Shown: positions 1 to 5,259 of the stretch, one piece after another
Layout of the letters: each line of letters begins with the position of its first letter
Position numbering within the stretch: the first letter of the stretch is position 1
DNA from: Longimicrobiaceae bacterium
GTDB taxonomy: Bacteria > Gemmatimonadota > Gemmatimonadetes > Longimicrobiales > Longimicrobiaceae
Direction of reading: 5' to 3'
NCBI GenBank assembly: GCA_030146875.1
Contig: JASLAX010000075.1
Span: 1-5,259 of the forward strand
DNA length: 5,259 nucleotides
Position numbers and translations under genes: made by a program
Notes under the pieces: generated by a model
The model's input: only the letters and a program-made list of their open reading frames with translations
The model's database searches: none
What the model was told of the DNA's origin: nothing

Positions 1-1
1 G

Positions 2-2851
2 GAGGCCGGGGCGGTGGCGGTGGACGCCGCCGCCCCGCGCCCGGGGCCGTTGGTGGTGCCCCGGGCGCCGCGCTCGTTCGGCGCCCGCGCCCGCCTGACG
101 CAGACGCTGGCGGTCGCGCGGATCGCGCTCCGGCAGACGGCGCTGAGCCGCGAGTTCCTGCTGGTGGCCGCCGGCCTCTTCGGGTTCACGCTGTTCATGG
201 GGATGGAGTCGCGCGAGGACCCCATGTTCCTCATGCCGGTCTGGCCCGTGACCCGGCAGGTCGCCGGGAACCTCGCCGGGTCGCTGGTGGGCCTGCTGGT
301 GGCGCTGCTGACCGTGCTCTACGCGGGCGAGCTGGTGTGGCGCGAGCGCGACGCCCGCGTCCAGGAGCTGGGGGACACGCAGCCGGTGCCGGAGTGGGTG
401 CCGTTCGCGGGGAGCTTCCTGGCGCTCGCGCTCTCCATCGTCCTTCTGCAGGGCGTGCTGATGGCGGCCGGCATCGCCACACAGGCGCTGCAGGGCTACC
501 ACGACCACCAGCTCGGCGTGTACCTGAAGGTCCTGTTCGGGATGCGGCTCGCCGGCTACCTGCTCTTCGCGGTGCTCGCGATGCTGGTGCACGTGCTGGT
601 GAACTCCAAGTACGCCGGGCACCTGGCCGGGGTGGCGGCGTTCATGGCCGTCTTCCAGGCCCACCGCCTGGGCATCGAGCACAACCTGCTCGTCTACGGC
701 TCCGACCCGGGGTGGGTCTACTCGGACCTGGGCGGCGTGGGGCCCTTCGTCCGCTCCTTCCTGTGGCTCAAGGCGTACTGGGCGGCGTGGGCGCTGCTCC
801 TGGCCCTGGTCGCGCTGCTCTTCTGGGTGCGCGGCACGGAGCGCGGGGTGCGCGGCCGCCTGCGCGCCGCGCGGCAGCGGCTCACGCCACGCGCGGTCGC
901 GGCCGTCGCCGGGGCGGCGCTGCTGGTGCTGGGCACCGGCGGGTTCGTCTTCCACGAGACCAACGTGCTGGCCCGCTACCGCTCCGCGTGGAACGCGGAC
1001 GCGGCGGAGGCCGAGTACGAGCGGCGCTACAAGCGGTACGAGAACGCCCCCCAGCCCTGGCTGACGGCCACGACGCTGCACGTGGAGGTCTATCCCGAGC
1101 GGCGCTCCATCCGCGTCCGCGGAACCTACCGGCTGGTGAACCGCACGGACGGCCCGATCGGCTCCGTCCACGTCTCCTCGTTCACCTACCCGGAGGTCGC
1201 CCTCCGTGGGGTCCGCTTCGACCGCCCCTCCACGACCGTGCTGCGGGACGCGGAGAACGGCTTCCGCATCTACGCCCTCTCCCGTCCGCTGCTGCCGGGG
1301 GACTCGCTGGAGATGCGGTTCGAGGCGAGCCTGACCCCCCGCGGGATCCGCAACCGCGCGCGCAGCGCCATCAGCACGGCGGTGGTGGGGAACGGGACCT
1401 ACCTGGAGATGATGCGGCTGCTCCCGGCCATCGGCTACCAGCGCGACCTGCTGGAGCTGACGGGCGCCACCGCGCGGCGCGAGCACGGGCTTCTCCCCCG
1501 CGGCGGCTTCCGCCCCATCGGCGACTCCGCCGCGCGGATGGTTCCGCGCAGCTCCCCCACGGCGGACTGGATCCGCTTCGAGGCCACGGTGGGCACCGCC
1601 GCCGGCCAGACGGCGGTGATGCCGGGCGCGCTGCGGCGGAGCTGGACGGAGGGCGGCCGGCGGTACTTCCACTACCGCGCCGACGCGCCGGTGATGGCGT
1701 CGCTCAGCCTGGCGTCCGCCGCGTACGCGGAGCACCGGTCGCGCTGGAAGGGCGTGGAGATCCGCATCCTGCACCACCCTGGCCACGCCTTCAACGTGGA
1801 GCGCATGGCCCGCGCGGTCCGGGCGTCGCTGGACTACTTCACGGAGCAGTTCGGGCCCTATCCCCATCGCCAGTACACGCTGGTGGAGATCCCCGGGTAC
1901 CACGGCAACTTCGGGCGGGCCTTCCCGGGGGGGATGGTGTACACCGAGACCAACCCCGTCGCCGTGGGGCGCATCGGGGCGGAGGAGGAGGCGGACGGCG
2001 TCGACACGCCGTTCCTGGTCGTCTCGCACGAGCTCGCCCACCAGTGGTGGGGGCACCAGGTGGTGGGCGCGGACGTGCAGGGCTCGCAGGTGCTCTCCGA
2101 GACGCTGGCGCAGTACGGCGCGGCGATGGCGATGGAGCGGACCTACGGCCCCCGCGCCGCGCGGCGGATGCTGCGGACGCTGCACCTGGCCTACCTGGAG
2201 GGCCGCGGCTCGCATGCGACCCCGGAGGTGCCGCTGCTCCTCTCCGGCGACCACCAGCACGTCCACTACCGCAAGGGCCCCGTGGCGATGTACGCGCTGC
2301 GCGACTACGTGGGCGAGGACCGCGTGAACGCCGCGCTGCGCCGCCTGGTGGCGCGGCACGGCATGCGGGGGCCGCCCTATCCCACCACGCTGGACCTGTA
2401 CGGCGAGCTGCGGGCGGTCACGCCCGACTCGCTGCGCGGCCTGCTGCACGACCTGATGGCGACCATCACGCTCTGGGACCTGCGGGCCACCGGCGCGCGC
2501 GCCGAGCCCGCCGGCGGCGGCGCGTACCGTGTGACGCTGGACGTGCACGCCGCCAAGGTGCGCTCCGACGGCGCGGGCAACCACGCGGAGGTGCCCATGG
2601 ACGACTGGGTGGACGTCGGCGTCTTCGCCCCCGTCGCGGAGGGGCAGCCGCCGCGGGAGCCGCTCTACCTGCGCAAGCACCGCATCCGCTCGGGGCGGCA
2701 GTCCATCACCGTCACCGTTCCATCGCGGCCGGCCCGCGCCGGCATCGACCCCTACCACCGGCTGATCGCGCGGACGGCGGAGGGGGTGATCAAGGGCGGG
2801 ATGGCGGACGTGCGGATCGACGGGGCCGCGCCTTCCACATCAGGACCGTAG
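2..2851 (+). CDS. ABC-2-type permease / M1 family zinc aminopeptidase fusion, probably 5'-partial
   Basis: Residues are numbered from a GTG at 14. The reading frame is open to the left edge. Known relatives are about 1,200 residues with an additional N-terminal permease block, so I read this as the C-terminal 945 residues. GGAGG at 1-5 lies 8 nt before the GTG, so a real start there is possible. Seven likely membrane segments lie near residues 48-64, 84-106, 131-155, 173-197, 202-215, 252-272 and 294-313. The loop YAGELVWRERDA (103-114) is typical of this family. An M1-like beta region begins near 347. The zinc site is H672-E-L-A-H676 with E696 as third ligand, and Y752 in HYRKG matches the M1 catalytic tyrosine. 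GAMEN is degenerate (GGMVY, 639-643). The C-terminal ITLWD (818-822) and AGIDPYHRLI (909-918) also match the family. It probably anchors an extracytoplasmic peptidase; relatives often lie beside an ABC ATPase gene. Substrate unknown. Confidence 0.9.
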   Translation, partial: EAGAVAVDAAAPRPGPLVVPRAPRSFGARARLTQTLAVARIALRQTALSREFLLVAAGLFGFTLFMGMESREDPMFLMPVWPVTRQVAGNLAGSLVGLLVALLTVLYAGELVWRERDARVQELGDTQPVPEWVPFAGSFLALALSIVLLQGVLMAAGIATQALQGYHDHQLGVYLKVLFGMRLAGYLLFAVLAMLVHVLVNSKYAGHLAGVAAFMAVFQAHRLGIEHNLLVYGSDPGWVYSDLGGVGPFVRSFLWLKAYWAAWALLLALVALLFWVRGTERGVRGRLRAARQRLTPRAVAAVAGAALLVLGTGGFVFHETNVLARYRSAWNADAAEAEYERRYKRYENAPQPWLTATTLHVEVYPERRSIRVRGTYRLVNRTDGPIGSVHVSSFTYPEVALRGVRFDRPSTTVLRDAENGFRIYALSRPLLPGDSLEMRFEASLTPRGIRNRARSAISTAVVGNGTYLEMMRLLPAIGYQRDLLELTGATARREHGLLPRGGFRPIGDSAARMVPRSSPTADWIRFEATVGTAAGQTAVMPGALRRSWTEGGRRYFHYRADAPVMASLSLASAAYAEHRSRWKGVEIRILHHPGHAFNVERMARAVRASLDYFTEQFGPYPHRQYTLVEIPGYHGNFGRAFPGGMVYTETNPVAVGRIGAEEEADGVDTPFLVVSHELAHQWWGHQVVGADVQGSQVLSETLAQYGAAMAMERTYGPRAARRMLRTLHLAYLEGRGSHATPEVPLLLSGDHQHVHYRKGPVAMYALRDYVGEDRVNAALRRLVARHGMRGPPYPTTLDLYGELRAVTPDSLRGLLHDLMATITLWDLRATGARAEPAGGGAYRVTLDVHAAKVRSDGAGNHAEVPMDDWVDVGVFAPVAEGQPPREPLYLRKHRIRSGRQSITVTVPSRPARAGIDPYHRLIARTAEGVIKGGMADVRIDGAAPSTSGP

Positions 2852-2884
2852 ACGCGGCCGACCCTCGCCGACGGGAGAGAAACG

Positions 2885-2922
2885 CGACGCGGCGTCCCTG
2901 CGGGTGCGGAGACGCCGTGTCG
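2885..2922. terminator. Hairpin between convergent genes, likely bidirectional terminator
   Basis: The arms 2885-2896 (CGACGCGGCGTC) and 2911-2922 (GACGCCGTGTCG) pair over 12 bp, with a single G-T wobble at 2889/2918, around a 14-nt loop. It sits 33 bp after the peptidase stop and 37 bp after the LOG stop. Read on the minus strand, the hairpin is followed by a T-rich stretch (CGTTTCTCT, 2876-2884), so it suits termination of the LOG gene best. The plus-strand side has only TTGTCGAT after it. No RNA evidence is available. Confidence 0.65.
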
Positions 2923-2959
2923 TTGTCGATCTACGTCTCGGGATGGAGGCGCGGGGTCG

Positions 2960-3541
<582 letters not shown>

Positions 3542-3594
3542 GGACCAGGAAGACGTGGAAGGGAGTGAAGGGGTACCGAAGATGCTCCTCCACT

Positions 3595-3623
3595 ATTCTA
3601 GATGATCGCTCGGGTCCTGGCGA
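3595..3623 (-). promoter_or_regulatory. Candidate sigma-70-like promoter for the LOG gene
   Basis: Read on the minus strand, TCGCCA (3618-3623, 4 of 6 matches to TTGACA) and TAGAAT (3595-3600, 5 of 6 matches to TATAAT) are separated by exactly 17 nt. Transcription would start near 3588, leaving a leader of about 47 nt before the LOG ATG. It sits where the GC-rich gene gives way to lower-GC DNA. Support is by consensus match only. Confidence 0.4.
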
Positions 3624-3712
3624 CAGTCGGGGCGACGCCCGTGTCTCGGATGTACGCGTGCTGGTCAGTGGATCTTCGAGCGCCGTGGGTGGTGGGCTGG
3701 GTTAGAGCCGGG

Positions 3713-3801
3713 TCAATCATCCCCCAGGAGCATCGACCTATAGATGATCCCCAGGGGCACACCGTAAAGCCGAGATTGAGCCCGGAGAAGATCGTCCCAT
3801 C
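3713..3801 (-). pseudogene. Truncated, frameshifted paralogue of the four-helix membrane protein (C-terminal remnant)
   Basis: On the minus strand, bases 3716-3763 translate to GVPLGIIYRSMLLGDD, followed by a TGA at 3713-3715. This aligns codon for codon with the C-terminus of the intact gene at 4012-4452 (GAPLGAIYKSMFLGDR, then TGA), with 11 of 16 residues identical. The homology appears to continue upstream in a different frame (3766-3801, DGTIFSGLNLGF), displaced by two extra bases at 3764-3765. Further upstream that frame meets a TGA around 3850, and no N-terminal half is recognisable. I read it as the 3' end of a lost second copy, possibly from a displaced immunity gene. The 3716-3763 match is directly visible. 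The upstream extension is weaker. Confidence 0.7.
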
Positions 3802-3900
3802 TCCTGCTCCGCCTCCGACGCGGATCTTCACCTGAGGCTCGTCCCCAAGTCAAAACCTCGGGACCGAAGCGTCTGGCGTGGTGTTAGGATCTACTCCTTT

Positions 3901-3915
3901 CCCCACAGCATGGGG
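3901..3915. repeat. Small inverted repeat
   Basis: CCCCA and TGGGG pair over 5 bp around a 5-nt loop (CAGCA). Flanking ACTCC (3893-3897) and GGAGT (3915-3919) could form an alternative or extended stem. It lies downstream of the 146-residue membrane-protein gene on the minus strand. No T-tract follows, so terminator activity is uncertain. Confidence 0.3.
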
Positions 3916-3922
3916 GAGTGAT

Positions 3923-3950
3923 AACACCCGAGATATGCCTCTCGGCTGTT
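3923..3950. repeat. Imperfect inverted repeat, possible terminator of the Rhs/partner unit
   Basis: AACA-C-CCGAGA (3923-3933) pairs with TCTCGG-C-TGTT (3940-3950) across a 6-nt loop. This gives 10 base pairs interrupted by one C/C mismatch (G/G in the minus-strand RNA). It begins about 60 bp after the stop of the membrane-protein gene, a natural place for a terminator, but no run of T follows on the minus strand. It could instead be a protein-binding palindrome. Confidence 0.35.
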
Positions 3951-4011
3951 CCGGACGGCGAGCGACACCGTTGCTTTTCCGTGGTGAGTGCATTCGTAGG
4001 ATGGAAAGACC

Positions 4012-4452
4012 TCACCGATCCCCCAGGAACATCGACTTGTAGATCGCCCCAAGCGGTGCGCCTAGAATCAAGGCTAGTGCAACTACGTCCACACTATCCA
4101 TAGTCAGCCCGAGCCCAAAGCCGTCGGAGGTGAAGCGAAGCGCGGTGAAGACCGGTATCATCACTACAAATCCGGTCAGTGCGCCCCCCCCGCGCTTTCC
4201 GATCACCGGCATCACGGTCCCGAACAGAGCGCCCCCAAACACTCCTCCGAGCAGATAGGTCAAGAGGATCATTCCGAGTGACATCCCAACTCGATCGGCC
4301 AGGGTACCCCCACGAACGACCCATAGGACGGATACGTATAGTGACAGCACCCCGGCGGCGATCAGTCCAATCCGAATCCCGATCCACACATCGCCTAACC
4401 AGTCTGAACCCGATCGTCGAGAGGGTTTTCTCACATCTCTACGGGGCGTCAT
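4012..4452 (-). CDS. Small four-helix membrane protein, candidate immunity partner of the adjacent Rhs tip
   Basis: A 146-residue hydrophobic protein of no family I can name. After a basic N-terminus (MTPRRDVRKPSRR) come four likely membrane helices, near residues 22-46, 55-82, 90-107 and 119-138, and a short tail GAPLGAIYKSMFLGDR. Glycine and aliphatic residues dominate the helices. The start chosen is the ATG at 4450-4452, which overlaps the upstream Rhs stop (TGA, 4449-4451) as ATGA and suggests translational coupling. An ATG at 4459-4461 is also possible. The frame is open further upstream, to an ATG at 4633-4635, but that would overlay 61 codons on the Rhs coding region and is unlikely. 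Position and coupling suggest it protects the producer from the Rhs tip at the membrane, but this is inference from layout. A decayed second copy of its C-terminus lies at 3713-3801. GC (34/60 at 4081-4140) is low for this genome. Confidence 0.75.
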   Translation of the reverse strand: MTPRRDVRKPSRRSGSDWLGDVWIGIRIGLIAAGVLSLYVSVLWVVRGGTLADRVGMSLGMILLTYLLGGVFGGALFGTVMPVIGKRGGGALTGFVVMIPVFTALRFTSDGFGLGLTMDSVDVVALALILGAPLGAIYKSMFLGDR

Positions 4453-5258
4453 AGTCCACATGCTTTCCGAGCAGACAAGAACGCTCGACCGGTAGCCACT
4501 ATCGGCACCAAATCCCAACCGCTTGGCTCCTGTCCGAGCGCAACTGTGTGCATAGTCCCCTCCACTGATCCAGCAAAATGGTGTGAGGCCGCGGCTCCCA
4601 ACATGTGCGAGCCGACACCGAAGTTGTGGCTCCACTCAGCACCCGCCAGTCCTGCAAACATCCGCATTGTCTGAGGATTCCGGTATGCCCATACCGGAAG
4701 CGTACGTGCGGCCAGGGCGCCCAATCCCATGGACACCCTCGCAGCCGCACCGACACCCGTTACAAAAAGTATGTCGCCGGCGGCGTTAATGCCCAAGGAT
4801 GCTAGCGCTACATCACAGGTAGGATGCGTATCGGCCCAGTCCTCTAACCGATCCCCCAACGAGGGGGACGACTCATGTCGAATGCGTTGCCCAGCATCTG
4901 CGCCACGGATGGTAGGGCCACCTCGACGGGACGGATTGTCCGCAACACCGGACCGGCAGCCATCGGCAAGCACCCGGTGGACGTATCGGCTTTCCGCCCC
5001 GTTGTCCCATCTCGGGGCAAGCAAGATGCTGTATGGGTAACAAGGGTAGAGGCCGGTCGGATCAGCATTGTTGACAGGATCGTTGGCACCGTAGGAATAA
5101 AGATTGATCCCAGCCGCCAGCCCGATCGGATCCTCGCTGACGAACCGCGCCAGCGCCGGATCGTACCACCGCGCCCGCACGTAGTACAGCCCGCTCGCTG
5201 AATCCTGCTCGCGCGCCATGAAGCGCAGCGGGTTCGGCGTGCCCTCCTGCGGGTACCC
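4449..5258 (-). CDS. RHS repeat-associated core protein, C-terminal part with variable tip (5'-partial)
   Basis: The frame is open to the right edge, so the long YD-repeat shell lies outside the window. Residues are numbered from an internal Met at 5217-5219. The visible core end matches the Rhs core consensus: NPLRF just before that Met, GLYYVRARWYDP (10-21), RFVSEDPIGL (25-34), INLYSYGANDP (38-48) and DPTGL (53-57). In Rhs proteins the sequence after this point is an exchangeable, often toxic tip released from the shell. Here it is about 199 residues and matches no toxin I know. It has a charged, Arg/Asp-rich stretch (70-132), glycine/alanine-rich hydrophobic segments (about 136-172), a histidine cluster (H198, H205, H213, H214, H224) and a final DLVPIVATGRAFLSARKACGL-like end (from 236). 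GC falls from 68% (5101-5220) to 53% (5041-5100) at the core/tip junction, as expected for a swapped tip. The stop overlaps the next gene's ATG. The tip could be only a pre-toxin segment. Confidence 0.88.
   Translation of the reverse strand, partial: GYPQEGTPNPLRFMAREQDSASGLYYVRARWYDPALARFVSEDPIGLAAGINLYSYGANDPVNNADPTGLYPCYPYSILLAPRWDNGAESRYVHRVLADGCRSGVADNPSRRGGPTIRGADAGQRIRHESSPSLGDRLEDWADTHPTCDVALASLGINAAGDILFVTGVGAAARVSMGLGALAARTLPVWAYRNPQTMRMFAGLAGAEWSHNFGVGSHMLGAAASHHFAGSVEGTMHTVALGQEPSGWDLVPIVATGRAFLSARKACGL
4678..4699. repeat. Perfect 22-bp inverted repeat inside the Rhs tip coding region
   Basis: TTCCGGTATG (4678-4687) and its exact reverse complement CATACCGGAA (4690-4699) flank a CC spacer. 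It lies in codons for LPVWAYRN of the Rhs tip (about residues 174-181). A 10-bp perfect match this close is not expected often by chance in 5 kb, but coding constraint is possible. Its role is unknown. Confidence 0.5.
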
Positions 5259-5259
5259 C

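Larger units (their letters stand above)
3602..4011. other. Gene-poor, lower-GC stretch with decayed sequence
   Basis: I see no convincing intact gene here. The open frames on both strands are short, show no family signature and overlap one another. GC is about 55% (33/60 at 3841-3900), well below the left half. The stretch holds the LOG promoter region at its left end, a frameshifted remnant of the neighbouring membrane-protein gene (3713-3801) and two small inverted repeats (3901-3915 and 3923-3950). It reads as accessory DNA that has decayed. Confidence 0.6.

Noticed and set aside
3598..3835. Two opposed 77-residue open frames
   Set aside because: They overlap almost completely on opposite strands and show no family signature. 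The minus-strand one merely crosses the frameshifted paralogue remnant in the wrong frame.
3601..4011. CRISPR array, tRNA or insertion sequence in the gene-poor stretch
   Set aside because: No regularly spaced repeats, no cloverleaf-like sequence, and no transposase coding or terminal inverted repeats with target duplications were found by eye.
3918..4103. A 61-residue plus-strand open frame
   Set aside because: No ribosome-binding site or recognisable sequence, and it runs antisense into the end of the membrane-protein gene.
4453..4635. Upstream extension of the membrane-protein gene to an ATG at 4633-4635 (207 residues)
   Set aside because: The extra 61 codons overlap the Rhs tip coding region in another frame and look non-membrane and unconserved. 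The ATGA overlap at 4449-4452 gives a much better start.
4852..4868. TCCCCC-AACGA-GGGGGA hairpin as a possible terminator
   Set aside because: It lies inside the Rhs tip coding region (encoding SPSLGD), has no T-tract, and termination there would truncate the protein. Probably incidental.

Overview
The window looks like chromosomal DNA from a very GC-rich bacterium, most plausibly a Gemmatimonadota (Longimicrobium-like) lineage. The taxon is an inference. It rests on a membrane ABC-2-permease/M1-aminopeptidase fusion, which I know mainly from Bacteroidota and Gemmatimonadota, combined with coding DNA of roughly 70-80% GC (hand counts: 44/60 at 2041-2100, 49/60 at 3421-3480) and an Rhs-type protein.

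Left half (1-3600), GC-rich backbone. A large plus-strand gene runs in from the left edge and ends at 2851. It encodes seven likely membrane segments followed by an M1-type zinc metallopeptidase (HELAH). A convergent minus-strand gene (2960-3541) encodes a LOG-family nucleotide phosphoribohydrolase. A strong hairpin at 2885-2922 lies between the two stop codons and can serve as a shared terminator. A candidate promoter for the LOG gene lies at 3595-3623.

Right half (about 3600-5259), accessory DNA at about 53-60% GC in the samples counted. On the minus strand, the C-terminal end of an Rhs/YD-repeat protein enters from the right edge. Its conserved core ends at a DPTGL motif (5049-5063), and about 199 residues of unrecognised variable tip follow. 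GC drops at this boundary from 68% to 53%. The tip's stop codon overlaps the start of a 146-residue, four-helix membrane protein (4012-4452) as ATGA. This is the arrangement expected of a polymorphic toxin tip and its immunity protein.

About 300 bp beyond that gene, a decayed fragment (3713-3801) encodes a frameshifted copy of the same membrane protein's C-terminus. It looks like a leftover from an earlier tip/immunity cassette. The rest of 3600-4011 has no convincing gene.

The candidate for an undescribed system is the Rhs tip, the coupled four-helix partner and the decayed paralogue. Toxicity and immunity are inferred from layout, not shown by any recognised catalytic motif.
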